Source: Osmia lignaria lignaria (taxonomy: Eukaryota > Arthropoda > Insecta > Hymenoptera > Megachilidae). Taken from it: DNA of 64,000 bases. The stretch is taken from contig NC_135040.1 in NCBI RefSeq assembly GCF_051020975.1, forward strand, positions 6,255,501 through 6,319,500, given 5' to 3'. A model generated the notes under the pieces. That model worked only from the letters and a program-made list of their open reading frames with translations, ran no database searches and was not told the origin of the DNA. Shown here piece after piece: positions 22,801-35,200 of this stretch; within the stretch, counting starts at the first letter, position 1, and each line of letters opens with the position of its first letter. Both the position numbers and the translations under genes were made by a program.

Positions 22801-23542
22801 ATAGAATGTGTATGGCACTTGGAGGACGGGTATCAGAAGAGATATTTTTTGGTCGCATAACAACAGGAGCACAAGATGATTTACAGAAAGTACTGTTCTA
22901 TTTAAATAACCTTTTCTCAGATATTATTATATTTATTAAAAATTAATTTATACTAATATAAAAGATTTTGTTTATTACCAGGTAACTCAAAGTGCATATG
23001 CTCAGGTCATTCAGTTCGGTATGAACGAAAAAGTTGGTAATGTTAGTTTCCAAATGCCACAACAGGGTGATATGACATTTGATAAACCATATTCCGAACA
23101 TACGGCACAGCTAATCGACGTTGAAGTACGCGCGTTAATCGAAAGGGCGCATGTCCATACGCGTGAATTACTTACAAAACACAAGGACAACGTAAGCAAG
23201 GTATGGAATGTTAATTTATATAATTTACAATTACTTCATACTGAACTGAATAAGTGAAATATTTTGTATTCTCTTTAGGTTGCTGAACGGTTATTGAAAC
23301 AAGAAATTTTAAGTAGAGATGACATGATAGAATTGCTTGGACCTAGACCGTTCCCTGAAAAGTCAACGTACGAACAATTTGTCGAAGGGACAGGTTCGTT
23401 CGAGGAAGATACCAGCTTACCAAAAGGTTTACAGGAATGGAATAAAACAAAGAAATCTGATAAGGAAGAGAAAGAAGTTCCTCCATCGTCGGACGCAGTT
23501 TCAGATAGCAGTTCTCAAAATCAACCGCACCAGCGATTATAA
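19887..23542 (+). CDS. AFG3L2: AFG3-like protein 2, mitochondrial m-AAA protease subunit
   Basis: Thirteen coding exons: 19887-19970, 20090-20210, 20286-20598, 20693-20786, 20858-21023, 21103-21229, 21559-21677, 21756-22031, 22117-22344, 22412-22638, 22713-22889, 22982-23200 and 23279-23542. They give about 804 residues, close to human AFG3L2. The N-terminus is basic and acid-poor, as in a mitochondrial presequence, followed by PPKGFEKFYK. Two membrane segments (about 135-155 and 250-266) flank an intermembrane-space domain. The AAA module has Walker A GPPGTGKT (342-349), Walker B ILFIDE (397-402) and the arginine-finger region RPGRFDR. The peptidase has HEAGH (566-570) and a downstream zinc-ligand Asp in GAQDD. 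All key residues are present, so it should be an active ATP-dependent zinc protease of the inner membrane that degrades misfolded proteins and processes subunits such as MRPL32. An AATAAA lies at 24079-24084. Confidence 0.97.
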
Positions 23543-26500
23543 TTATAATACTATCATGGATTATAGCTTGTTAAGTATTTTGTATTATAGTTTGAAATAT
23601 ATAATTGTAATAAGTAGTAATATATGAGTGTGCATTCGATTGCATCGATTGTATAGATCATATTTACAATGTGTATAAGCTGTTCAAGCTTAAAAGTTAT
23701 TCAAAAAATTAGCAACTATTTTGGAAAATACCTTTATCTTTTTACACCGATTTAGTATTGCTTGTACTCATCGTCACCGTAACTATTGATTATTAATCAA
23801 CGGAGTTTTTTTATAATGAAAACCAAGTTGTATAAAAGTACGTAATATAAACTATTAAAATTTTTGAAGTACTGTATTTATAAATTTTGCGCGATAACAT
23901 TTTATGCAGAGTGTAAAATAAGGGTACAAGGGACATGTAACTTTTATTGTTCAGATATAATTGTATAAAGAGTAATTATTTTGTTAAAATCGTAACATTG
24001 TTTTTTCTTTTTTTTTCTTTTTCAAGACTAAAGTAAATGACAACAACAAATGACATCAGTTTTTTGCAACGTATAATTAATAAAGTTTACAAATGTAGTG
24101 CAATTAAATTGTTTTTATCCTTAAATACTGTAAGTACATTGATAACCTGTTACATTACTGTTTCCTTTTATCACTAATTGTTGAGTTTTATTTTGGCGAA
24201 ATCTTTGGTGCAGCCCAATTAAAAATAATGCGTGTACGAATGTGCATAAATTAGACATCGTTTAATAAAAATGAAACGAAAACAGTTCTACTTTGTTTTT
24301 TTTCCTGTATACTAAAGGTTCATATACATATATTTATGATGGAAATTTAAAAAAAAAAAAAAACGACGAAGGTCTTTTTCGTTGGTAAGATTTTTAACAC
24401 TTCATCTCTGTACACGTTTATGTCGTGGGGTTTTCTAAAACTAAATTATTTTAAATTATAATAATATCATTCAACAACAAAACAGTTATCGATTAAAGAT
24501 AACTAACAAATTGCAGGCTAGCAACTTCCGGTGGATAAGAGACACCGGAAGTATGTACTTAAAACGAGAGTAAGTTGCGTCGAAGGATATGAAAAATGTA
24601 GACCTTCGTTCATTTTTTTCTCTTCCTATCTCTCTCTTTATCTCTCTCATACAAACTTACACACATACGCATTATTCGTGAAGTCAGAACATTTAAAAAC
24701 GATTTTTCATAAGGTAAGCTTTGAGCTCGTTTAGACGTAGGTTTAAACAAATCGGATGTGCATGCATCTCGATATATTCACTATCAGTCTTGGGATTTTT
24801 TTTTTAAAATTTATTTTATGAGCCGAGACGCTCTTGGGAATATTGTTTGAACGTTCAAAGAAAAGTATCGGATTGAAAAATTTGCTTGTTTTTATTTTGA
24901 CGCGCCTTTTTTGTAATTCTTTTTTTTGAAATCAATTAAACGTATTTATTCAGGATTAAAGAAGTTATATAATAGATCTTATATACATGTTCGCATATTG
25001 AACGGAACGAACTACACTATTATAAAAGTTTCAAATATATAAAAAAAAAAGTTTCACGTTCTAAAAAGCGCGCGCATAAAAATAGTTTCCAACCAGCATT
25101 TCTCAACCCATAATCGTATGGATTAGTTTTTGTTTCTCGTGCACAAGTTGTGTTACGAAAAGATTGGCAAAGATATTTGCACCTTTGTTTTTCGTGCAAT
25201 ACTTACATACGTGTAAGATTTTATAAAAAATGCTCTCTTCGAATATCAAAAGAAAGGCGTACAATTGGAACGAGTGAAATGTTATTTCCGATCGATATCA
25301 AAACAGTTTCAAACAAAAATCACGTGACGCACAACATATAACGTCAGTAGGTACACTCACGGTCAAATCAGGCTTCCCCCAGAAGAAGCGATACTTTACG
25401 TTACCACCCTCACCCATGGGCATCCTCGGAGAGAATGACGATGCAGGGGAAGAGGTTCCGTATATATAGATCCGTGGCGCCCCACCACTGGTATGTAAAG
25501 GCTTACGCGGGAAAATTTGAATTACCATTTACCTTATTATTTATATTTCTCAGTTATATACTAAATTCTATAATATATAATAATTAAAAATTGTATTATT
25601 TTGTTTCTATATTACTATTAATTATTAGTATCGTCGAAATTAAGATTTTGAGAATTCCTGTTTCCCCTACATCGCCATTTTTTCTGATCGCGAATGTTCA
25701 CGAATCATTAAAATTCTTATTCCGCTTTGTATTGCAGATTAGCACCTTAATTGTTCCATTTATTGAGTTTCTGTGATTCTTCGAAGCAATCGATCATCGA
25801 ATCATAATGACATTTTGGCACCAACACGATTCGCGCATCGGTAAAAATACTGTTTCGCTTGGATTGCTATAGAGGTTTGAATTTTTTTATAGAAACAATT
25901 TGAAAGATAAAAATCATTTACTTTTCAATTTGTTGCAGAATCCTCGTCGACGCGCAATTTGAAAAGAAACAGAGGAAAATTTCGAGGATAAGAAAATTGT
26001 TAAAAAACATTATCGTGGGTCATGTAAGCCGACCATAGATTGCACATTTCACTAATTCTTTCTCGACGTTTGTCGCTATATCTTTGATCCCAAGACAGCG
26101 TTTTTTTTTCATCTCATCTCTCAAGTGGCAAATATTCTCAGTGTTTCTACAAAACTATAATATTTATCAAGTAGGTATTTATAAGTTCCGAAAGTTTACC
26201 ATTAAACTTAGCTCGCTAAGTCACTAATCAAATATATCATACAATCACTAAATTATTGCTTTGTCGTACCTTGTATCACACTAATCTAAACTCTATGTTT
26301 TTTCTTTACTTTACGTTTTTCCCTTTTTTTTTACATCTTTTCCTCTTTTTCCTCATTTTTTTTGTCTTTTTCACAAAAGCCAGGTTTACTGATGATCATG
26401 CCTGCTTCTCTCCTGGTTTATTGTTTCTCTTTTTTTTTACATTTTTCAGCTAGTTCCACTGATTCAGCGTGCGCGCGCGTATGTGAATGTGAAACGATTC

Positions 26501-27899
26501 CGACGGCATTAGTTTACGTGCAGTTTTCGTATTTATCGACTCTGCATGAAACTCGAGCGAAATTCTAAATTATCGTGTATACGGAGGTAAGCTCGGATCG
26601 CGCTCTAATTAATTTCATAATTGCATTTATTAAAGGTTAACCTATTTCTTATCCGTGGCCCGCAAATTACCCGTTCAACGTGCAATGGATTATTTATTTT
26701 TCATGTTCCCCTGCCTCGCAACGAATAACGTCGTTCTAACCTACAGATTTAGAAAACCTTGAAAACGAAGCGGAAGTCTGATCGATAATAATCTCAAGAT
26801 CCGTGAAACGGTATCAATCTATGGTAAAGACTTTCGAGGCATAAGGAAGGTTAAATACGTGTATACAGTGTAAGCATTAAATTACGATTTCAATCTCGAA
26901 AGTATTAAAGGAAATGAACAATTGTACGAGCTAGGCGGATTAAATCATTCATTTTCTCGTTTTCCAGGCGACTGGTGCGGCAACGTTTTGAAATTAATCA
27001 GAGGCAATCGTTGCCGCGAAAATGTTTCTGCGTAGAACATGTTCGACTAACATACATGGTACATACACATATACACATAGCATATCGTGCGCCTGTCTCC
27101 TAGTAAATTAATTAATTAATTAAGTTACATGTACACGGACAATAATTTTTGTCACGTTGTTTTTCGTTGTTCTCTTTTTTTTTAACCGTGTTAACAGCCA
27201 GCTCTCTGTTTATTTCTCGTTTGATCTTTCCCTGTTTCTCTTTTTCCATCGATTTCCGTTGTATATCGACAACGTGTATCAGCACGAAAGCGATATCAAT
27301 TACATTTACCGCTGTTTTAAGAGCGCCACGGTTTCGGCGTACAGTTTATGTTTTAAGTACTTTGGTCCTCTGTAGAATCTTTTAATATTTAATTAAGCGA
27401 CGCGTCGAAACGATAATATCGGCCTTTCGTCACGATAGAACTATGAAAAGAATCTCTTCTCGTTTTTCATTAATGTACTTATTCATCGGGCAAACTTTAC
27501 ATCTACGGGGCAATAAGTATCCTTTCATTATATCAACGGTACCGTTTAATCGTGCTTGGGAAGGGTCAGTTGCTTTTTATCTACTAGAAAATTCTGTTAA
27601 GCGAGGCTTCGTGACGGTAACGAGTACGACGCAACTCCGGGCAATTAGCTATGATGTAAAGGAAAGCAGGAATAAATGAAAACGAAGCGATACGGTGTCT
27701 GGCGTAAAAAAAAAATTGTCACGAATATAGATCAATTACCCGTGATAAGGCGTTTAAGTAACAAGAGTGTGCTTTAGCTTAACAAGATAGATTTCCTTTG
27801 GATTATATAAATTAATTAAGCTGACCTGTTGCAAACAGTCGAGTTACCTCGAACCATACAACACAGGGTGTTCTCAAAATAAGGATAAGCTTTTACATT
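23543..27899. other. AT-rich intergenic region right of AFG3L2
   Basis: The first roughly 550 bp are probably AFG3L2 3' UTR. The rest is AT-rich with long T and A runs (24340-24362, 26326-26360). One short GC-rich island, listed separately, lies at 25352-25530. The open frames here are short and composed of AT- or T-rich codons; none resembles a known protein. Confidence 0.5.
25352..25530. other. Short GC-rich, promoter-like island of unknown origin
   Basis: About 180 bp of much higher GC content sits in very AT-rich DNA with sharp borders. It begins TACACTCACGGTCAAATC, a word like the inverted-repeat ends of some Tc1-type transposons, and contains TATATATA at about 25462 next to TGGCGCCCCACC. 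No matching inverted end was found on the right. It could be a transposon fragment or a stand-alone core promoter. Confidence 0.3.
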
Positions 27900-28387
27900 T
27901 ATAGGGTGTTAAAAAATTCCCTGAAGATCTCTACACCGTTGGATAGATCACAAGAAATCGAAGCGAAAAGTTCTGTAGCATTTTTCGATGGGATCACTAG
28001 TTTAGCCACGTTTCGTTGTTGAAAATTGAAAAATTGACCAATCTGCGCGGAGCTTGAGTGGCACGATATGCGGAGTAGGGAACTAGCCTCCTCTGCCGCC
28101 GACGAGCCGCGCTGCTGTGCGTCATACTTACGCATGCGCCGCTGTGCGTCGTACTTACGCATGCGCCGCTGTGCGTTGCACTTACGCATGCGCCGAGAGT
28201 CTAGTGGAAACGGAATACAATCTTGCCACTCAAACCGCGCGCTGATTGGTCAATTTCTTCAATTTTCAACAACGAAATGTGGCTAAACTACTGATCCCAT
28301 CGAAAAATGCTACAGAACTTTTCGCTTAGATTTTTTGTGATCTATCCAACAGTGTAGAGGTTTTTAGGGAATTTTTAACACCCTGTA
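27900..28387. mobile_element. Fold-back (long inverted repeat) transposable element, non-autonomous
   Basis: Left arm 27900-28063 and right arm 28224-28387 are near-perfect reverse complements of 164 bp each, with scattered mismatches and small indels. The outer ends read TATAGGGTGTTAAAAA and, in reverse, TACAGGGTGTTAAAAA, consistent with a TA target as in Tc1/mariner-type elements. The 160-bp centre is GC-rich and carries three exact-length 27-bp tandem units at 28114-28140, 28141-28167 and 28168-28194, each with CTTACGCATGCGCC. There is no transposase, so it would have moved with help from another element. Open frames on both strands simply mirror the palindrome. Confidence 0.85.
28114..28194. 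repeat. Three 27-bp tandem units inside the fold-back element
   Basis: Units of exactly 27 bp start at 28114, 28141 and 28168 with GCTGTGCGT and end in ACTTACGCATGCGCC. They differ at only a few bases between the two blocks. Each contains the self-complementary GCATGC. Confidence 0.85.
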
Positions 28388-31300
28388 TATTGCTGTTATC
28401 CTTTTGTCGGTAATCCGCGGACACCTTGCCTCTACGAAAGAAACGCTAAGCGTATTTAATTTTCTAAAATACCCTGTTCTAGGTCAGTGCAATTCTTGTC
28501 TCGTGACTGAAGATTTTAAGCATCGCTCGGACCATCGTCGTACACGTGCACGATTTTTCATTGGTTCGATCGGAAATTGTTAGCGCAACAGCCGATAGAA
28601 AGAAGCGTGTTTCATATCCCGGACAAAAGCACAAGAAGCTCTCCCCTGGACCGAGAAACGTACGAGGCATGATCGTCCTTGGTCCTGGCTTAAATCGTAT
28701 TTCAATATCTAAAAAATAGTGTCGACTGTCCGTTAATATCGTTAATAATTACCACCTCTTTTTTCATTTTTTTTTTTTTTTGTATTTTTTTCTCTCTTTG
28801 CGTTCAAGTACACTACGGCGACGATCTAACGTTAGTTTGTATTCGCGAGTTCAGTTCTGCGGCTTGCGATACCGTTTCTCCCCCGGCTCGTTCAATGAAT
28901 TCTACGCGTTATCGTGTCTTTTCTCTGTCGAGAAAAGCGTCGAGGAAATCGCGTCGGCAAGCCCCGAAGCTGCGCTATTCATTTCGAGAACATCTTTGAA
29001 ACGGCGAAACGTTCGTCGACAACGGCAACGAACCGAAAGCCTTTCGCCATACGAGGCGAGCCGACGATCGTCGTCGAAATTTCACTCTGTCACGCGACCA
29101 ACAAAATATGTATATACGAAATAGAGTAAAATTTAACGTACTAAGAGAGGAGGTGAATTTTCGATCTCCTCCGTCGAGCGACGGAGCAAGAGCTCTAGAG
29201 AGAATTATCCGTTTCTGTGATAATTGATGAAGTTGAAAATCTATGTCGACGATGATTAAAAAGTTTCCCAGCACTGCGGTTCGTTGCCGCAACGCGGAAC
29301 GATTCGCCTTGAGATAACGTTACAGTTCATTATCCTTTGTTTTTATTATTGACTATCGTTACGAGGTTAACTCTAATTAATTAGAGATTCGATTGACTGT
29401 CGAGTATCGTAATACAGCGTGAAGACGAGACTGCTTTTTTTTTTTTTAACTGTGGATAATAATAATTCGTTAAAGGGTGCGACGAAATTGCGTACGACCT
29501 ACTTTAACCAGGTCGATTCTTGTTTCAACGAATCAGGACAAGAAATACTGCTAATGTCCCGTAGAAACGAACGCACAGAACGATATCAGGATAACGCTGT
29601 TCCCTTTTTCTTGATTTTTTATTTCATTAGAGCTCAGTCAGAACCAGACTCGCTTAACTCGTACGAATGAAAACGATCACGAAAAAATATAAATGTAACG
29701 ATCGCCATGACTAGGAACCTTACGCTTAAATGCTAAATCATTTAATAAGAACGTGAAAAAATAACGGGATTTATGTACAAGTCAACAGCCACGAGGTTTA
29801 ATAATCTAAGTCTTATTAGAAAGCGTTAGGCAAGTCTATTTCTGACTTTAAAACTTATTTATTAAGCAACGCGCAGGTGATTCAGAACGATAGCCTGTTT
29901 AATATATCTTCTTCTGAATCACTCGCGGGTTGATCTATGCATTTTACAACTTAAACACCGTTAAAGCTCTCCGGTTCGCGCCCTTTGAATTACTCTACGC
30001 GAATAAACCGATTTACACGCAATTCATTCGTCAACCCTATTTCGTCTCTAATCGCTGAAAATGTCTCGTACCAAAATATCTCTACGTGATATAAAAAACG
30101 CGGTTTTTCACGATGAAAGCAACACACGGACGAACGAAATGAAAATTTCCACCCTGACTATATACGCCTGCCCCTTTATCGTAGGGCAACCTAAGATAAA
30201 ACGATACATTTCAAGCGTAGCTCGCTGACTAGAGGGTAAGTCTCTTCATCTTCTTCTTCTTCTCCTCCTCCTCAGTTTATTTTTCTTTTTGGTTTTCCAT
30301 TGACCAGACAATTTAATTTTATTTTATTTCATTGCTCGGCATTCCTCTTGTTCCTTCCGTTTTTCAAGTCGTGCCTTACTCGACGAGGAAATACTAAATT
30401 AATATCACATGGACAATTTGGAGTCTTCAAGTACTTTGGATATAATTAAACGAGTAGATTAAATAGACTAGAAGGAAATAACGTGTTACGACTAGGATAG
30501 CGATTGAAAGAGCATATGGACTAGAAATCATCGGAACGAAGATGGTCTAACGTTTACATTCGACGATTGAAAGCGACGGAATCGCGATTCAGTTCGCGTA
30601 TTTAACAATGAGGAAATTACAGGAGGACGTTCTATAATTCAGGGAAGCAGAACGAGCGACCCTTTTGCCACCGAATGGTCATTCCTGCATTCAACAGGTG
30701 GTCCAGTTCACGTGAAATGTTGATGAAAACCTTCGACGTGTGCCCTCTGCCCCTCTCTAACTGCATTGTACGCCGACGGCGTCGATAGAACTTTCGGAAA
30801 AACGACTCTTCCCAGACGTCTCGAGGAAATTTCTAATTTGGGAGAAAAGTTTTCGCCTAACCGTCCACCACGAACCGGCCATTTTCCATACAGAATATCA
30901 GAACGAAACATTTAAGTAGCATTTTATGATACCTTTATCTCACGAAATTCAGGTACGCTGTTTACCCTAAAATCCAGGTAAACGATCAAATAAAATATCT
31001 TAAATCAATTAACCGAATAAAGTACAAAGTGTTTGCTGTTCCAGGTAAAGAGAATAGACACAGGTTTCTTATAAAACGAAGAAGACAAGATAAAAGGATG
31101 ATCGTGGCCAAGTTTGTCCAAAGTTTCGAGTATCGAATAGGATAAAGTAGTTAACGATAAAAGCTTGAGAATCCGAAGCTGTTTATGTCTATCCTCGAAA
31201 AAGCTCTTTGATTCTCGACCCGATCGTCGTATCGAAATGAATTTTACTCACAAATTGATGGTCCCTCGATAGTATTGCATCAATTCGGCTGTAGCCGCGT

Positions 31301-32227
31301 TTACCGAAAAAGCCTCGTCGATTCTTAATCGCGAGCAAGCATTGGGAACGAACGATTGCCGTTTCGTTTCGTTTCCCTCGAGTTTCGAATATCGATTACC
31401 AGACGGTGAACGGATTTCCGTTGAGTGCGGAGGGACAAGAGGAATGCCGTTTGAATCGCATCGTGTCCGCGATCGATGCCAAGAAAATCGCCGTTCCTTT
31501 TAAGCGTAGCCTTAAACAGTATCCCTGTATGTACGTTCGAAACACTTTCTCCTCTTTCTTTAGAATTTTAACCCCTTCGGATCTTCTTCGTTTCTCTGAT
31601 TATAAAATCCAAGGGGATGAAATTCCCAGACGTCTCTAACGAACCGTTTTCTTTTTCTCACATTGACCGTGGATTTAATGAACCATCGTTCGCTTACCCA
31701 TATCCAGGTCGCGTTGGATGCCGTACGACGATGAAGATTTCTGTTCGAAAGGCGAAAGATCACCTGTGGCATCGACGATGACGACAAGAAATGCTCGATT
31801 GCCTCGCTTCACGGACCTTTCTCCTCGTGTGTAGTTCTGAACTTCGATGCTCTCGAAAAGTTTTCGAGGAAGTTGAAGCAAGGAATTCACTGTCGTCGCT
31901 GAAGTTATCGAATTGACCCATCGTCCAGGAAGGTTTTACGCTTCATTCACGCGAACCTGACTGAAAGAGAAAAGTTGGTACATGAATCAGTCCTTGAATA
32001 ACTAGTAAAAAAGAAAGTAACAAAAAAAATAAAATTAACTATTTATATTTTAAATTTTAAGATCATGCTATATCTCCGCGGCTAACTATACTCAAGAGGT
32101 ACAATCGCGGCGAAAAGAACGCAAACTAAAATCAAAATTAAAATATCTTCGTCGAGGTATCCACCGACTCACCGGATGAACATTAAAGATCCCAGCGTCG
32201 ACAAGCGTCCATCGAAAAGGAACACGG
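28388..32227. other. Intergenic region and probable 3' flank of the minus-strand Scratch paralog
   Basis: Mixed-composition DNA with many TCGA/TTCGA words but no convincing exon on either strand. The part nearest 32.2 kb is likely the 3' UTR of the Scratch paralog. An exact CAACAGGTG, the known Snail/Scratch binding word, occurs at 30692-30700. A T-run lies at 28763-28781 and a (TCT)n stretch near 30250-30270. Confidence 0.45.
30692..30700 (+). promoter_or_regulatory. Candidate Scratch/Snail E2-box (CAACAGGTG)
   Basis: The 9-mer equals the consensus bound by Scratch and Snail zinc fingers, which act as repressors. It lies about 1.5 kb past the stop codon of the minus-strand Scratch paralog, where auto- or cross-repression would be plausible. 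A single 9-mer can occur by chance in a window of this size. Confidence 0.25.
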
Positions 32228-35200
32228 TTACTGGGGCGTATCGACGTCGTTGCTGCTCTCGTCGTTCTCCCTCTGGCAGGCCGATTCCAGGTGTTTGTTC
32301 AGGTAGGACTTGAGCGCGAACGACTTGTGACACTTGTGACATTCGTAGTTCTTATCGGCCGAGTGGGTTTGCATGTGGGCGCGCAGGTTGGACCGATCGG
32401 CGAACGCCTTGCCGCAGTGGGCGCAACCGTATGGTTTCTCCCCGGTGTGACTTCTGAGATGACCTTGCAGTAACCAAGGCCTGGAGAACATCTTGCCGCA
32501 GACGCCGCAACTGTGCGTCAACTTGTGTGTCAACACGTGCATCGCCAGGGCGGGCATGCTCACGTACGCCTTGCCACAGTGGATGCACTTCTTCGCCGAT
32601 TGGGAGTCGATGCTGCGATGGGTTTGCTTGTGCCGCGATAGGTTCGAGGATGTTGCGTATTGTTTACCTGGAAAAAGGTGAATTTTCACAGTGAATTTGA
32701 GAAATTACAGTACGTAACCCGAACACGTACCACACTCGCAACAGACGTAGCGACCGATCTTGGACGTCTCCGGTGTCTCGATGGGTTCGGTCTCCTGGTT
32801 CTTCTGACTGGGAGCGATCTTCTTGTTCTTCGACCTTCCATCGGCCACCAGTAGAGTGTCATAGGTATAACTGGCCGGTTTTACTTCCGTCTGTTCGGTC
32901 ACCGTCTGCACCTCCTTGTCCTTTTGGCTGGGCTGCGAATTGGGATTGTTGTTCTCTATGTCGCTGCTGCACTCGGAGGTAGGGGGCGTGAGCGGTGGCG
33001 CAGTCTCGATGGGCTGGTGTTGTTGAAGCTGCTGTTGCTGCAGCGGTGGCGGTTGCGGCGGTTGCTGGGCAACGATCGGCGTGCACGGGATGGACGGTGT
33101 GCTGTAGGTCAGCAGGATCTCTTGCACCGGCGACAGAGGTATGAACACGCTGCCCGTTTGCTGAACGATCGTCGCGCTTGGCTCGTAGATGATGCTCGCG
33201 GTGGGTGGTTGCTGTTGCTGGTGATGGGTGTACACGGTGGAGCTGGCTAAGTCGATGGTGTTCACTTGGTAGATCGGTTGGTCCGGTTGGTAGACGGTCA
33301 TCTCTTGGATGTCGGTCGCGGGAGTCTCGATTACGCTTTGGGGTCCGATGGCGACGCTGGGTGGTGGCAAGGGTGGCAGAGACCTCGACAATTCTAACAG
33401 ATCATGAGCGGCTTCCGTTTCGGCTGCGGAACGATCTTTGAACATCGAGGACGCGTAGTTGGTAACGACGACGTTGCAATCGGACCCTATCCTCGATTCG
33501 GACGTCGAATGATTGGTGCTTTCTTCCAGATGATACGGCGTCGCTGTACTCGAAGGAGGAGACGGCTCTCCCGGTGGCAAATGATGAAGCACGCTCATCT
33601 GTTGTTCCGTGACTGTACTGGACGGCGATCTGGGTGCGGTGAACGGTAACGCGGACGTCACCATTGTCGTATTCTCGACGCTGGAACCGATGGACTCTGT
33701 TGCTGCTGGGATAATTATTGAGGAGGAACCTGTGGTACAGGTAATCACCGTCGTCGTCGTCGTCTCTGTCCGTGCGACGATCGCTGGAGCTTCCGTCGCG
33801 ACGATGATGGCATTGCTCGATGCGTTCGACGTGGATGTCGCGTTCCCATTGCTCGGCTCGTTTAGCCTCTCCCTGGATACCTCTTGCTCCGCTGTTTTCC
33901 TTCCTGTCGTCGCTCTCGTTTCCTGGGACTGCGCGCTCAGGTACTCTGCAATCGTAAAAAAAGGATTTCTCTTTAAAATCTTAATACCCGTATCATTTTT
34001 ACAGTTTTACTTTTCAAGTACAGATCCCTAGTGGCGTACTCCGAACTTGAAAGAAGAAAATAAACTGATGCAAGAAAATAATTGCCGAAGCCACGAGACT
34101 GTTGGAAACACGGCAAGAAGCATCGATCAATCTTAACGCTTCGGGAGTAGCAATTAAGCTCGAAAAGAGCGAGTTCTCGGTAGAGAACGAGAAGAATCCC
34201 TCTCGTTCGCGAGATTCAATAAACCCGGCGACTGGAATTTCGTTTGTAGCGGGAAAACTTTATTCGGCAACCAGCGTAGACCGGCTACCGAGCCGTTTTT
34301 ATTTCTTCGAAAAGAAACGTAATAGAAAGGTCGAGGAAAAGGGGGCGAAAAAGGATTGTCAGCCTCTTCTTTTTTCTTTTTTTCTTTTTTTTCTTCTTTC
34401 TCCCCTTCGTTCACGATATTAACAAGTCACCTGACGAGTAGCGTGTAACTCGATTTCTTAATTTGACTTTTTAATCGAGATTTAACGAGCGAACACGAAA
34501 GACGAGGAACTCTAGCCGCTGTTGTAGATGTGGCAGTGAACGGTGTCGAAGCTGGTGGTTGAAATGGCGCGGGCACGACGGCATGGGGCGGGGGGGATTA
34601 TGACGGCAAGCATGTTGGAAAGGAGGTCAAAGGGGATGAGTGGATGGCTAAGGAAAGTGTACGACCGAGCGGATATAAAATTTCACGATAACTCGGTTAT
34701 GAAACTGCGCGTTTCGTTCGAGCAAGCACCGCTTCTGCCAGAGGACCACCAGCTCTTTTAGTCTTTTCAAAGCGCACCCAGTTGTTCCGTTGTTATTCAC
34801 CTGCGTTTAGTCACCGGATGACTTTCATTGTTGAATTTAAAATTGATTAAAGAAAACGTTGAAAATCATTGTAAAATTATTCTCCTCCTAATTAGAGATT
34901 TACTTTTTTTGGTAATTTGCTTTCGATTGGCCTGGTTCGACTAGAAAGCTGGCGCAGTCGTGTGCAGGCATTGTAACGAGTCTTAAGTGCGGTCTTTGTA
35001 GCTCCATTAACGTCTCCGGCACAAGTTTCGCATGACACTTTCTCATTCACTCGATTACGAACACGAGGCATAAACCGAGCCTTACAAAACGGGGCCGTCG
35101 CTTGAAACGCCGCCACAGGCAACGACAATTCAGACAATTAATGTAGCTTTGCCCCGCGACGAGTAATGCGTTTACCGCGAATTGCACCAATGTACCTAGA

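Noticed and set aside
25370..25440. Possible U2 snRNA 5' end (minus-strand ATCGCTTCT)
   Set aside because: The similarity stops after nine bases and the expected following sequence is absent.
28068..28286. Cys/Arg-rich open frames on both strands in the fold-back centre
   Set aside because: They arise from the 27-bp tandem units and the palindromic arms, with mirrored peptides on opposite strands.
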